Counted from the stretch's first letter, positions 27,275 through 36,469 are shown. The stretch is 50,085 bases of DNA from Nocardioidaceae bacterium (GCA_030447805.1 JAUJOE010000001.1:104554-154638), one strand, 5' to 3'. Notes: generated from the sequence alone by a model not told the origin. Numbers and translations: made by a program.

Positions 27275-28227
27275 GTGGCCGGTGACTATGTCGCGGTGGA
27301 GCCGTTGACCTGGCTGGCCGGCCGCAGTCCGTCTCGGAGCTCCGCTCCGCGCTCCGTCGTGTGCTGCCGGCGCTTGACGCCGAGTCAATCGTGTTGAACC
27401 GCAAGGACGGACAGATCGACCCTCGCTGGCATTCCGGTAGTGCGGTGATCGCCGGTGCCTTCGTGGCCAAGTTCGCCTGGTCGCAGGTGGCGGCCGTGCA
27501 CACCTACGTTCGCACCTACCGGGAGGGGCAGATGCTCCTTGCTCTTCGTGCGGTTGTCCCCGATCTTCAGCTCCCGAGGTGGTTGCGACCAGCAGCAATC
27601 CCGTACTGGTCGTGAGCAGAATCGCTCGGTGTCCCGCTCACCGCGAAACCGGATCGCTGCGCTGGACAGGGCGGGGGTGGATCGGGTCGCTGCAGATCGC
27701 GCCGGCTTCCTGGCCAGACTTCATCACCCTTCGGTGCTGGCGAAGGTACGACGAGCGGCTCCGATGGCGGTTCCGGAACCGCAGGCCGATACGGACTCGC
27801 TCCGTCAGCGGTTCGGAAGATGGGTGAGCGCCCAACAGCGCGACACTGTGCTGCGCTGGTGCGATTGGACCGACACCATCCTCGGCCGCCCGAGCCCCAC
27901 ATCCGTCCTCGTTCACGGTGATCTTCATGGCGACAACGAAGTGTGGGACACCCGCTGCGCCGAGAAGTCGTTACGTGCGGTCGTGGACTTCGACAGCAGC
28001 GGCCCGAGCGACGCCGAGTTCGACTTTCGTATTTGCCCAGCCAGTCGTTTGCACCTGGCCTTTTCGCGGCGACAGTACGCCACTACCAGCGCGAGTCGGG
28101 ACGTGATCTCGACCTGGAGCGGATCATTGCCTGGCACATCCGAACCGTGCTCGGTGACGCCCTTTGGCGCAGCGAAGCGGGCGTCCCGCTACCGGGCGGT
28201 GGGAACCCGTCGAGCTGGGTCGAATGA
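27275..28227 (+). pseudogene. Aminoglycoside phosphotransferase (APH) family protein, several frameshifts
   Basis: Nearly complete APH-family kinase broken into several frames: VAGDYVAVEPLTWLAGR; SELRSALRRVLPALDAESIV; NRKDGQIDPRWHSGSAVIAG; FVAKFAWS (ATP lysine region); REGQMLLALRAVVPDLQLP; VVATSSNPVLVVSRI; RAGFLARLHHPSVLAKVRRA; VLVHGDLHGDNEVWD (catalytic loop); LRAVVDFDSSGPSDAEFDFR (metal Asp); and a C-terminal LFAATVRHYQRESGRDLDLE ending GNPSSWVE at TGA 28227. Breaks fall near 27335, 27590, 27650 and 28035. Such enzymes phosphorylate small molecules or antibiotics; the substrate is unknown. Nearby partial copies suggest true decay, although base errors cannot be excluded. Confidence 0.65.
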
Positions 28228-28444
28228 CCTCGCGCACAGAATGGCCGAGGCTGGTGTCGCCCCGAAGATCGCCTAGGACGACAGGTCCGGCCAACGCGCG
28301 GGCCCTGCTTGCCCGGTTTTGCGACGCCGCCTGCACCGCGAGGTGACCATTGCTAACCTCGCCATGCGATGTCCGCATTCATCGATACACCCGGATTAGC
28401 CGGGGTTTACCTGCCGGGAGGTTCGAGTCGATGAGGACGGGTCG

Positions 28445-29863
28445 ATGACCAGCCAGCCCGAAGAGACCACGGCGGAGGCGACGTACGAGCCGTTGATGGA
28501 CGAGCGTGCCGTCGCGGAACCTGGACAGGAGCCGGAGACCCTCACGGAGGGCGGCGAGGCGCCCGATACGCCGCGGGTGGAGCCGGTGGTGGTGCCCCGG
28601 TGGCTCCAGGTGGTGGTTGTCGCCGTGGCGCTGTTCGCCCTGGCCGGCCTGGCGCGGGCGGCAGCACCAGTGGTGCTGCTGTTCCTCGTCGCCGCCGTGG
28701 TCGCCTTGATCATCAACCCGCTCGTCACGCTGCTTCAGGGTGGAGGAGTGCCCCGCGGGCTCGCGATCGGGATGGTGTTCGCGGGATTCTTCGCCGCGCT
28801 GGCCGGGGTCGTGGCGCTGCTGGTGCGGCCGGTGGCAAGGCAGGTGGCGGCGTTCCAGGCTGACCTACCCCGGTTGATCGACACGGCGAACACCTCCCTC
28901 GCCCGGGTCCAAGACTGGATCGACGAGCGGGGCGTCGGCATCCAGATCAAACGGCCGGGGGAGACTGCCCTGGAGACCCTGCAGGCTTCGGTACTGCGTG
29001 GTTCCGGAGACGTCGTCGCGTTCACCCGTGACCTGGTGACCTTGGTCGCCGAGGCAGGGTTCGTGCTGGTCTTGGTCCTGGTCATCTCGGTTTACATGCT
29101 CCTGTACGGGGAGAAGATCGGCGCCTTGGCCAGGCAGCTGATGCCGCCGGGGGACGGCACCAATGATGATGATTACCCGGTGCGGGTGCAGCGCTCGGTG
29201 TTTGGGTATGTGCGCGGGCAGCTTCTGTTCAGCTTCATCATGGGGCTGAGTGCTGGCGTGGCCCTCTGGTTGTTCGGCGTGCTCGGGATCTTTCCCCCCG
29301 GGCGGACCTATGCGGTGTTCTTCGGTGTGTTCTTCGGGCTGATGGAGCTCATTCCCTATGTCGGGCCGGTGCTTGGTGCAACGCCACCGATTCTGGTGGC
29401 GCTGTTTCAGGGAGACCCGCTGACGGCGCTGTGGCTGGTCTTGCTGTTCGTGGCCCTGCAGCAGCTGGAAGGCCACGTGGTGGCGCCGCTGGTGTTCGCG
29501 CACAGCCTGCGCATCAACCCGCTGCTGGTGATCTTCGCGCTGCTGCTTGGCGGTCACCTGCAGGGCATTCCCGGCGCGCTGCTCGCACTGCCGCTGGCCG
29601 CGATCGCCCGGGAAACCGTGCTCTACCTGCGGCGACACCTGGTGATGGAACCCTGGGGAACCCCAACCGCCGCCGCGCTCCGAGCCCGGCCGGCCGCCCA
29701 ACCGAGAGCCGCGACCCGGCCGCAGGGCTGGGGCACGGCCTGGTCCGCGCGGCTTGCAGCCGGGGTGCGGGACCGGTGGACCCGACAAGGCGGACGAGGA
29801 AGACGGCTCCAGAACCAGGCCCAGCAGCCCGCAGTCGAGGACGCTGCGGAGCCGCCGCCGTGA
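28445..29863 (+). CDS. AI-2E family transporter (TqsA/PerM-like membrane protein)
   Basis: Intact 472-residue polytopic membrane protein of the AI-2E exporter superfamily. An acidic N-terminal tail of about 55 residues precedes the first helix pair (VVVAVALFALAGLARAAAPV and VVLLFLVAAVVALIINPLVT). A helical extracytoplasmic domain follows, then the typical C-terminal signatures GYVRGQLLFSFIMGLSAGVA, FFGLMELIPYVGPVLGATPP, QQLEGHVVAPLVFAHSLRIN and LLLGGHLQGIPGALLALPL. Members include quorum-signal exporters and Na+/H+ antiporters; the substrate is open. The C-terminus ends in a basic, disordered tail. ATG 28445 is used; the transcript end lies 30 bases from the convergent prenyl synthase. Confidence 0.85.
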   Translation: MTSQPEETTAEATYEPLMDERAVAEPGQEPETLTEGGEAPDTPRVEPVVVPRWLQVVVVAVALFALAGLARAAAPVVLLFLVAAVVALIINPLVTLLQGGGVPRGLAIGMVFAGFFAALAGVVALLVRPVARQVAAFQADLPRLIDTANTSLARVQDWIDERGVGIQIKRPGETALETLQASVLRGSGDVVAFTRDLVTLVAEAGFVLVLVLVISVYMLLYGEKIGALARQLMPPGDGTNDDDYPVRVQRSVFGYVRGQLLFSFIMGLSAGVALWLFGVLGIFPPGRTYAVFFGVFFGLMELIPYVGPVLGATPPILVALFQGDPLTALWLVLLFVALQQLEGHVVAPLVFAHSLRINPLLVIFALLLGGHLQGIPGALLALPLAAIARETVLYLRRHLVMEPWGTPTAAALRARPAAQPRAATRPQGWGTAWSARLAAGVRDRWTRQGGRGRRLQNQAQQPAVEDAAEPPP

Positions 29864-29893
29864 CTTGGTGGTCTTGACGTCTGCCTTCGCTGG

Positions 29894-31015
29894 TCACATC
29901 GAACGGTCGGTGGCTTGACCGGCGAGCGACCGAAGAGCCGAGACGACGTCCGCGTCCGACACGGGTGCCGCATCCAGTGCTGCCAGCGCTGCGGCTTTCA
30001 GTTCCGTGATGACGGTCTCGACGTCGGTCAGCGCGCCGGTTGCTCGCAGCACCTCTTGTACGGCGCCGACGCCGGCCGCGTCCAGCTCCGGCTTACCGAA
30101 GTGCTTGTCGAGTACCTGGCGGTGAGCGCTGGAGCCCTTGTCGAAGGCGCGGGCGATCAGCAAGGTGCGCTTTCCCTCCCGGATGTCGTCGCCGCTCGGC
30201 TTTCCTGTCCGGCTTGACTCACCGAAGACGCCGAGGACGTCGTCGCGGAGCTGGAAGGCCTCGCCCAGCGGGACGCCGTACGACGACAAGGCCGCCAGCA
30301 GCGGCTTCTCGGCTTTGGCCAGGGCCGCGCCGAACTGCAGCGGCCTCTCGACCGTGTACTTCGCGGCCTTGTAGCGGACGACGCGCATCGCGGCGGCGGC
30401 GCTGCTGCGGGTTGTTGTCTGCGCCAGCACGTCGAGGTACTGCCCGGCCACCACCTCACAGCGCATCCGGTCGAAGTAGACGCGGCCGCGCGCAATCGCC
30501 TTGGGTTTGAACCCGCTGCGTCCGAGCAGCTCATCGGACCAGGAGAGCAGCAGGTCGCCGAGCAAGATCGCCGCGCTGACCCCGAACCGGTCCGCCTGCA
30601 GCGGCGATGCGTCGGCGCCGAGCAGAGCGCTGAAGTTGCGTTGGGCAGCGGGATGGCCGCGTCGGGTGGCTGAGCCGTCCATGACGTCGTCGTGGACCAA
30701 GGCGCTGGCGTGCACCAACTCCACCGCGGCGGCTGCGGTGAGAATCGCTTCGGTCTTGTCGGCCGAGCCACCGGCGGCGCGCCACCCCCAGTAGGCGAAC
30801 GCCGGCCGAAGGCGCTTGCCGCCGGCGACCGCCTGCCTCGCGGTGTCGAAAAGCGGAGCGAGATCGGTGCCCAGCGAGGCGAGCTGCGCCTGTTTGTCGC
30901 CGATGAACTCGTCCAGCGTGACTGAGATGCTCGCCTGCAGGTCGGCGCTGATCGGATGGGCCGTGCTAAGCCGGACCCCCGCGGTCGTCTCAGCCACGAT
31001 GTCGAGCCTACTCAT
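29894..31015 (-). CDS. Polyprenyl (geranylgeranyl-type) diphosphate synthase
   Basis: A 373-residue trans-isoprenyl diphosphate synthase that extends allylic diphosphates with isopentenyl diphosphate. The first Asp-rich motif, ALVHDDVMDGSATRRGHPA, binds magnesium and the allylic substrate. GGKRLRPAF is the IPP-binding segment, YKAAKYTVERPLQFGAALA the KT-like region, and GEAFQLRDDVLGVFGES the second motif, where the last Asp of DDxxD is Gly, as in several actinobacterial GGPP-type enzymes. ATG 31015 fits the family N-terminus; the frame upstream is not conserved in character. The position near the pknL/Rv2175c genes recalls the M. tuberculosis idsA2 neighbourhood. Chain length cannot be fixed here, C20 being most likely. 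Confidence 0.85.
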   Translation of the reverse strand: MSRLDIVAETTAGVRLSTAHPISADLQASISVTLDEFIGDKQAQLASLGTDLAPLFDTARQAVAGGKRLRPAFAYWGWRAAGGSADKTEAILTAAAAVELVHASALVHDDVMDGSATRRGHPAAQRNFSALLGADASPLQADRFGVSAAILLGDLLLSWSDELLGRSGFKPKAIARGRVYFDRMRCEVVAGQYLDVLAQTTTRSSAAAAMRVVRYKAAKYTVERPLQFGAALAKAEKPLLAALSSYGVPLGEAFQLRDDVLGVFGESSRTGKPSGDDIREGKRTLLIARAFDKGSSAHRQVLDKHFGKPELDAAGVGAVQEVLRATGALTDVETVITELKAAALAALDAAPVSDADVVSALRSLAGQATDRSM

Positions 31016-31170
31016 TCGCGGGCCATTGACGCACCGCAGGCACTCTCGGCGCCCCGGTGAACCCGGCACCATCTCGGCGCAGCTACTCGATGCAGCGCGC
31101 GAGCTTACAGTTTCCTCAAGTAGGTCGCAGGCGAGCGCGCCTCCCGCCGCGGCTTGACACAGGAGAACGC

Positions 31171-32008
31171 ATGCGAACCAGCATCTACCGGACACGGGAA
31201 GGGCGCGACGCGATCGCAGCGTGGTGTCGCGACCAGTTGGACGGCTGGTCGACTCCCCATACGACGTCGGTGATCCCCACTCCGTTGGGTGACACGTTCA
31301 CCGTGACCGCAGGGACCGGGTCCCACGTGCTGCTCCTCCCCGGGACGAACTTCCCGACGTCCAGCTGGCTGCCGGTTGTCGGCGTGCTGGCCTCCGGGTA
31401 CACCGTGGTGGCTGTAGACGTTCCCGGCCAGCCGGGACTGAGCGCGGGAGATCGACCCCAGGACTTCGTCGCAGCCTACGGCGACTGGCTCCGAGCGCTG
31501 ATCGAGGCGCTGAACATCGAGCCGGTAGTAGTCGCCCACTCGATGGGAGCCGTGATCGCACTGGCTGGAGCTGGTAGGGGAGCACCGGTCACATCCTTGG
31601 GTGCTGTTCAACCCGGCCGGGTTGGCCCGCCTTAGTGTCCGCTCCGGCGTACTCGCCGCCACCGTCCCGTGGCTGCTCCGACCCACCGCCGCGACGGCCT
31701 CCCGGCTGCTGGGCCTGATGAGCACCCAACCGGTTCCCCCGCATCTCACGGAGTGGATGACATTGGTTGGCCGCCACGTGCGGACGTCCTTTGCCCCGGC
31801 ACCGCTCTCTGCTGAGGTGTTGGGCCGGGTAAAGATCCCTGTCACTGTCTACGCCGGGCTCAGCGATCCCTTTCTGCGACCAGCAGCACTGCGCAAGGGG
31901 GCGCTACGGGTTCCGGGCGCACGGGTCGAGCAGATCTCGGGCGGAGGGCATCTCCTACCGCAGGAGCAACCGGACGTGGTCTTGGGCGCCGTACACATGA
32001 TGCGTTGA
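31171..32008 (+). CDS. Alpha/beta hydrolase, frameshifted
   Basis: About 278 residues when repaired. The first frame, from ATG 31171 after AGGAG, shows VLLLPGTNFPTSSWLPVV (oxyanion hole), VVAVDVPGQPGLSAGDRPQD and PVVVAHSMGAVIALAGA (nucleophile Ser in AHSMG). One inserted base near 31577 shifts the frame; it then continues WVLFNPAGLARLSVRSGVLA, a cap region, VKIPVTVYAGLSDPFLRP (acid Asp) and ISGGGHLLPQEQPDVV (catalytic His). The complete triad makes a base error more likely than decay. Substrate unknown. It is divergent from the prenyl synthase and converges on the FAD oxidoreductase 13 bases after its stop. Confidence 0.75.
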
Positions 32009-32021
32009 TTGAGCAGCCTCC

Positions 32022-33362
32022 TTAGCCCTTGCCGATGCGCTCAGCGACGTGGGCAGCGCCCCAGACGACGTACGGGATCGAGGCACCTGGGTGCATGCCG
32101 GCGCCTATCAGGTGCAGTCCGGGCAGTGGGTTGCCGAGCGCGGCCCGGTGGGCATGCGCCCGCCAGCCCGACCAGGCCAGCCCGTACGGCGACCCGCCGG
32201 TCTCCGTGACAACGTCAACGGGGCTGCGGTCGACCCGGGCGACGACCTTCTCCCTGACGTCGATGCCGCGCCGGGCCAACGTGACGAGCACGTCGTCCTC
32301 GGCGGAGCCGCGCCGCCACACCGTCCAGGCGGCGTGGCCCGCCGGCGCGGAACCCGACGTCGTGAGCACAAGCAGCGGCTCACCGTGCAGCACGACCTCC
32401 TCGGGAAGCATCGGCAGGTCGCCGCTGAGCCCGAGATGGGTGATCGCGGGTGGGATCGCTGGCGTCGCCGCGGCGAATGTCTGCCGCGGGCGTCGCATGG
32501 CGGGGTGGTCCAGCAGGTCGCCAACGACCATCCGGGGGTCGATGTCGGTCACCACGACGTCAGCCGAGACGCGCTGGCCGGACTCGGTCTCCACCCCGAC
32601 GACGCGATCGTCGGAGGTAAGGATCGACGTGACTGCCGCGTTGTAGCGCACGTCGACGCCGCGCTCGTTGAGGCGGACGACGAGCGCGGCACCCAGCGCC
32701 GCCATCCCCGACGGGATGCTCCACACGCCGAAGCTGCGCTCGACGTAAGGCTCGACGACGGCAAAGGCCGGCACATCCCTCGGCGCGGACCCCGCCACCA
32801 CGAAAGGGTGCGCCGCCATCGCCTGCAGCCGGTCGTCCTTCAACGCCTTCGTCAGCACCTTGGCCAGCGACGCGCGGGAGCCGAGCGCACGGGCCACACC
32901 CCGGTCAGCGAACCGCGCACCGCCGGCTGGCCTGTCGAGCACCTCCTGACGCAGCACCTCCCATACCGCAGCCTGGTCGTCAACGAAGCTCGCCCAGCGC
33001 TGACCGCTGCCCGCACCGAGACCCGCGTCGACCGCCTCCACCTGCCGCGCGCGGCTGCCCGTCGGCAGGTCGACGAACGACCCGTCCTCGAACACGTGCC
33101 GCCGGGCCGGTGTGCGCAGCTGCAGGTCGACGTACCGCTCGATCGGGCGGCCGGACTTGCGAAACAAGTCGCGTACGGCGGCCGGCAGCGTCGTCGACGT
33201 CGGGCCGGCGTCCCACCGGAACCCCGACTCCTCGATCGAGCGCAGGCAGCCGCCGGCGTAGCCGTTGCGTTCGCACACGGTCACCCGGTGCCCGAGCTTC
33301 GCTAGTCGAGCCGCCACTGCCAGGCCGCCCAGGCCCGCACCGACCACGACGACGTCAGCCAC
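32022..33362 (-). CDS. Phytoene desaturase-like FAD-dependent oxidoreductase
   Basis: A 446-residue flavoprotein of the amine oxidase/phytoene dehydrogenase group. The N-terminal Rossmann motif VVVVGAGLGGLAVAARLAKL is followed by VTVCERNGYAGGCLRSIEES with the FAD ribose Glu, and RWDAGPTSTTLPAAVRDLF. The C-terminus GLHLIGAGMHPGASIPYVVW is the family's second FAD motif. The middle VWSIPSGMAALGAALVVRLN and VETESGQRVSADVVVTDIDP segments are usual. Such enzymes desaturate or isomerise isoprenoid chains; no phytoene synthase is present in the window, so the substrate is unknown. GTG 33362 is the start. The gene lies 83 bases after an ATP-grasp gene on the same strand, suggesting a shared transcript. 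Confidence 0.8.
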   Translation of the reverse strand: MADVVVVGAGLGGLAVAARLAKLGHRVTVCERNGYAGGCLRSIEESGFRWDAGPTSTTLPAAVRDLFRKSGRPIERYVDLQLRTPARRHVFEDGSFVDLPTGSRARQVEAVDAGLGAGSGQRWASFVDDQAAVWEVLRQEVLDRPAGGARFADRGVARALGSRASLAKVLTKALKDDRLQAMAAHPFVVAGSAPRDVPAFAVVEPYVERSFGVWSIPSGMAALGAALVVRLNERGVDVRYNAAVTSILTSDDRVVGVETESGQRVSADVVVTDIDPRMVVGDLLDHPAMRRPRQTFAAATPAIPPAITHLGLSGDLPMLPEEVVLHGEPLLVLTTSGSAPAGHAAWTVWRRGSAEDDVLVTLARRGIDVREKVVARVDRSPVDVVTETGGSPYGLAWSGWRAHAHRAALGNPLPGLHLIGAGMHPGASIPYVVWGAAHVAERIGKG

Positions 33363-33445
33363 TCGCCGAACCGCTCCGCAGCTGGTCAGTCACCGACGGG
33401 CCGCGGCGGCCATCGTCGGCCTGCCTGTCATCGTCGACCGGCCTG

Positions 33446-34954
33446 TCACCGACGCACCGCCGCAGCCATCTTCACCGGTCCGAAGCCGGTGCCCCAGGTT
33501 CGGTCGGCGAAGTCCAGCAGCAGCACGCCCAGGGGTGCTGCGCGGTCGCCGACCCGCAGCACATCGGGTGCCGCGACGAGCCGGACGAAGGTCCCGAGCG
33601 GGGACGGCCCGCACATGACCGTGCCCACCAGCTGCGCGTCGCCCGCTGCCGCCTCAAGCCGCGGCGGTCCGGCGGCACTGGTCAGCCCATCGTGGCGGTT
33701 TGTGGAGGATTCCCGGCACCTGGCGCCGGAAACACTCCCCAAACCCGCCAACGGCTGGCCCACGGCAACGGCCACCTCGACGGACTCCGTCGCCGTGACC
33801 GCGGTCGACACCCCCATCACGTTGACGAAGCGGTTGTCGTCGAGCAGGGCCAGCGCGTCGGCCTCGATCTGCTCGGCTGGTCTGCCGACGTCACGCCCAA
33901 GCAGGGCGTTGATGTGCACGAGCTCCAGGTGCGCCGCTGGCGCTGCCCGGCCGAGCCGGGTCAGGCCGCCGCTGAAGCGTGGGTTGAGCTCGGTGACCCG
34001 GAAGCCGGCTGCGGTGAGTACGCCGTCGAGACCGAACCCGCCGCGGTAACCCACCAACTGACGCAGGTTCTCACCCATGTCCCGCGCGAGGTTGCGCATC
34101 GCAGTGGCGTCAGCGGGTGGCGGCTCCCACGACGTACCCATGCCGGCGTACAGGAAGCGGCCGTTGTCCGGATCGCGGAGCGTGGCCAGCTCCATCGGGC
34201 GGAGTACGACGACCCCGTCGGGCAAGACGATGCCGTGCACGCTGCACGGCACACCCTCGAGGAACGGTGCGACCCGCACCCGGTCGCAGTAAGCAGCGAA
34301 GAAGTCGGCAGCCGTTTGTGCCTGCCGGCGGTTGCGCACCCAGCGCACGAAGTCGCCGCCGCCGTTGATGCCATCGCGGGCGTCGCCGGCCCACACGACA
34401 GAGTCGGCCGCGGCGGCGGCTCGGACCGCATCGGAGGCGGTGAGCAGGTCGTCATCGCGTGCGGGCACGACAACCGCACCGGACGTCGGAGCTCCGACTG
34501 CGTCGAGCAGGTCGTCGACGATCATCTTGTCTTCGAGCGCGATGTGCAGCGGTGGGCGGCCACCGAGCACCGGCCGGTCGAGCAGCGCTGTGTTGGGCCC
34601 GATCGGGCTCGTCCACCAGGCGGCTTGCTTGTCGGGGTCGTAGGCCTCGACGCTGGCGACGACCTGCGGCGTCAGCCGGTCGGCCGGCCGTGTCCGCGCC
34701 CGCACCTGCTCGGTCAACGACTCAAAGCGGGGAGGCTCGACCGCGACGATCTCAGCCTCGTCCTCCGAAGGAATCGGCCCGGTACCCCTTCCGTCGGCGA
34801 TGAGCAGCGGGGGTTCGGCGCCCCAGCGGCGCAGGCTCGCAACGAGCCCCGTCATGCCCGCGAGGAGCTCGAAGGAGCAGATGATCTTGCGGCCGGTGAC
34901 GGGCGAGCACAGGTGCCGCTCCCAGTCGCCAACGTCGTCGGCCACCTCAGGCAC
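33446..34954 (-). CDS. Uncharacterised ATP-grasp enzyme
   Basis: A 502-residue protein with an ATP-grasp core. The most telling segment is GFGLDGVLTAAGFRVTELNPRFSGGL, carrying the metal-binding E-x-N motif, preceded by APFLEGVPCSVHGIVLPDGV and VVLRPMELATLRD. An N-terminal half with GRKIICSFELLAGMTGLVAS and PPLHIALEDKMIVDDLLDAV would form the pre-grasp and lid regions. Such enzymes join a carboxylate to an amine or thiol through an acyl phosphate. No specific family recognised, so substrate and product are unknown. GTG 34954 overlaps the stop of the DUF4126 gene by eight bases. Co-occurrence with a membrane protein and a phytoene-desaturase-like oxidase is the main clue. Confidence 0.7.
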   Translation of the reverse strand: MPEVADDVGDWERHLCSPVTGRKIICSFELLAGMTGLVASLRRWGAEPPLLIADGRGTGPIPSEDEAEIVAVEPPRFESLTEQVRARTRPADRLTPQVVASVEAYDPDKQAAWWTSPIGPNTALLDRPVLGGRPPLHIALEDKMIVDDLLDAVGAPTSGAVVVPARDDDLLTASDAVRAAAAADSVVWAGDARDGINGGGDFVRWVRNRRQAQTAADFFAAYCDRVRVAPFLEGVPCSVHGIVLPDGVVVLRPMELATLRDPDNGRFLYAGMGTSWEPPPADATAMRNLARDMGENLRQLVGYRGGFGLDGVLTAAGFRVTELNPRFSGGLTRLGRAAPAAHLELVHINALLGRDVGRPAEQIEADALALLDDNRFVNVMGVSTAVTATESVEVAVAVGQPLAGLGSVSGARCRESSTNRHDGLTSAAGPPRLEAAAGDAQLVGTVMCGPSPLGTFVRLVAAPDVLRVGDRAAPLGVLLLDFADRTWGTGFGPVKMAAAVRR

Positions 34955-35543
34955 GGGCCGGAGTCCCTCGACCCTTCCACCGCCGCCAGCCGCGGCGTAC
35001 GAACCGGAACAGGACCACCAGCAGGACCGCCCCGATGACGAACAGCACCGATGCGATGCCGAGCGCCCACCACGGGTGGTACCAGGCCAGCGCGATGACG
35101 CCCGCGACGGTCAGGTCCTCGCCGAGGGAGACGGTGACGTTGGTGACCGGCTCCGGGGATGCGTTGATCGCCAGCCGGTTCCCGGCCTTGACGGCGTGGG
35201 ACGCCAGCGCCGACCCGCCGCCCAGCGCCGCATACAGGGCGGAGTTGACCGACTCGGCGTCGCCGGCGATGAGATAGCCGAGCATGGCGCCGATCGTCGG
35301 GCGGATCAGCGTGGAGACGCTGTCCCACATCGAGTCGACGTACGGGATCTTGTCGGTCACGAACTCCACCAGGTACATCCCGCCAGCCAGCAGCAAGACC
35401 TCGGTGTGCTGCACCGACGTCGGTACGCCGTCGAGACCGGCGTACCGACCGAGCAGACCCATGACGACGATCACGGCGTAGGCGTTGATCCCGCTGGCCC
35501 ACCCCGAGGTCAGCACGAGAGGCAGCAGCTCCACGGACGCCAC
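34947..35543 (-). CDS. DUF4126 family membrane protein
   Basis: A 198-residue membrane protein of the DUF4126 type: about six hydrophobic segments starting with LLPLVLTSGWASGINAYAVI, then EFVTDKIPYVDSMWDSVSTL, IRPTIGAMLGYLI and GGGSALASHAVKAGNRLAIN, the family's conserved core, with a basic tail (RRGWRRWKGRG). Function unknown. GTG 35543 is chosen because it gives the normal short N-terminus; the longer open frame upstream runs through the divergent promoter region. The stop overlaps the ATP-grasp start, so it probably leads that operon. Confidence 0.8.
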   Translation of the reverse strand: MASVELLPLVLTSGWASGINAYAVIVVMGLLGRYAGLDGVPTSVQHTEVLLLAGGMYLVEFVTDKIPYVDSMWDSVSTLIRPTIGAMLGYLIAGDAESVNSALYAALGGGSALASHAVKAGNRLAINASPEPVTNVTVSLGEDLTVAGVIALAWYHPWWALGIASVLFVIGAVLLVVLFRFVRRGWRRWKGRGTPARA

Positions 35544-35588
35544 TGTATTGCGCCCGCGCAGCGACCGCTGTACGGCGCCACGCGGCGA

Positions 35589-35594
35589 TAGAAT
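35589..35594 (+). promoter_or_regulatory. Candidate -10 element for the small membrane protein
   Basis: TAGAAT in the divergent gap, 34 bases before ATG 35628, is a good -10 hexamer, but no clear -35 is seen at the right distance. Tentative. Confidence 0.3.
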
Positions 35595-35627
35595 CGGCGA
35601 CCATCCCTGCTCGACTGGGAGGCAACG

Positions 35628-35861
35628 ATGCTGTACCTGGGGTACCTGGTGGCGTTCATCGCCGCTGTCTTGGCCACCTGGCTCACCGTCGCCGCCATGT
35701 CGGGTGCGGGAATCGGGATCTGGGAGTTCCTTGTCATCTTCCTGATCTTCCTGGCGGTGGCGGTGGCGAGCGTCCGGTTCCTGATCTTCCTGGCGGTGGC
35801 GGTGGCGATGGTCCGGCGGCGGTCGCACGACCGACAGACAGCCGCCGACACCCAGCACTGA
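35628..35861 (+). CDS. Small membrane protein with duplicated 13-residue helix segment
   Basis: A 77-residue protein made mostly of two or three hydrophobic helices (GYLVAFIAAVLATWLTVAAM, then FLIFLAVAVASVR and FLIFLAVAVAMVR) and a basic tail. The last helix unit is repeated twice in tandem, so the natural protein may have had one helix fewer. A good ribosome site (GGGAGG) precedes ATG 35628. No family recognised. It is divergent from the DUF4126 gene. Confidence 0.65.
   Translation: MLYLGYLVAFIAAVLATWLTVAAMSGAGIGIWEFLVIFLIFLAVAVASVRFLIFLAVAVAMVRRRSHDRQTAADTQH
35741..35808. repeat. 39-bp tandem repeat within the small membrane protein gene
   Basis: CCTGATCTTCCTGGCGGTGG and the nine bases after it recur exactly with a 39-base period (starts 35741 and 35780), duplicating 13 codons in frame. 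Confidence 0.8.
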
Positions 35862-35909
35862 CCCCGGTCTCGGGGATGAGCAGGCGCTTACCCGGCTAGC
35901 TGCGGGAGG

Positions 35910-36469
35910 TCAGCCGACTTCGACGGTGACGACGTTTGATGTCGCGCCGGTGGCCGGGTCGATCAGCCGGATCGGTTGGTGCCCGTCCGGCCCGTCTCGA
36001 TGTACGTCGAGAAGGTGCCGCCGGTGACGGTGGGGTTAACCGGGAAGTCCGCCCACGTCCCACCGACTTCCTGGCGCTGCACCTGAAGCGTCGTACCGTC
36101 CGTGGTCGCGTAGGTGCCGGTGAGGGTGATTGGGCCATATGCCGGCACTTGTAATGGGCTCGCAGTCAACGTGATGGGTCGGGTCTGGGGAGGCTTGGGA
36201 CTGCGCGTCTTGGTGGGGCGGGTGGAGCGGGTGGACGGGTTGCCAGTGGGGGAGCGGGGACTATCTGACGGCGGGGTCGCCGAGGTGGTGGGTGGGGTCG
36301 GGATCACGACGGTCTCCGGCGCAGGGGTCTGCGGTGTGGTGATGCCGGCGTAATCGGCGACCTTGAGGCTAGCCACGGCCGCGATGCCGCCCACGAGGAT
36401 CGCCACGCAGATCAGCACCGCCGCACTGATGAGCAGCTGGACGTACCAGGGGCTGTCCTCGTCAGGCAC
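35910..36469 (-). CDS. Membrane-anchored protein with Thr/Pro linker, frameshifted at 3' end
   Basis: About 186 residues when repaired. Order: short N-terminus, one transmembrane helix (LLISAAVLICVAILVGGIAA), a long Thr/Pro/Ser linker (residues about 45-95), then a beta-rich domain, ITLTGTYATTDGTTLQVQRQ and VNPTVTGGTFSTYIETGR, that looks immunoglobulin-like. One missing base near 35973 makes an early stop; the next frame gives RLIDPATGATSNVVTVEVG ending at 35910, which fits such a domain. The protein is probably displayed outside the membrane. Function unknown. Confidence 0.65.

Noticed and set aside
28420-28429. GGTTCGAGTC resembling a tRNA T-loop
   Set aside because: No complementary T-stem, anticodon arm or acceptor stem around it.
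33110-35038. A 642-residue plus-strand frame opposite the ATP-grasp gene
   Set aside because: Its composition is Arg/Gly/Pro-rich with no motifs, and it is the antisense shadow of a GC-rich gene.
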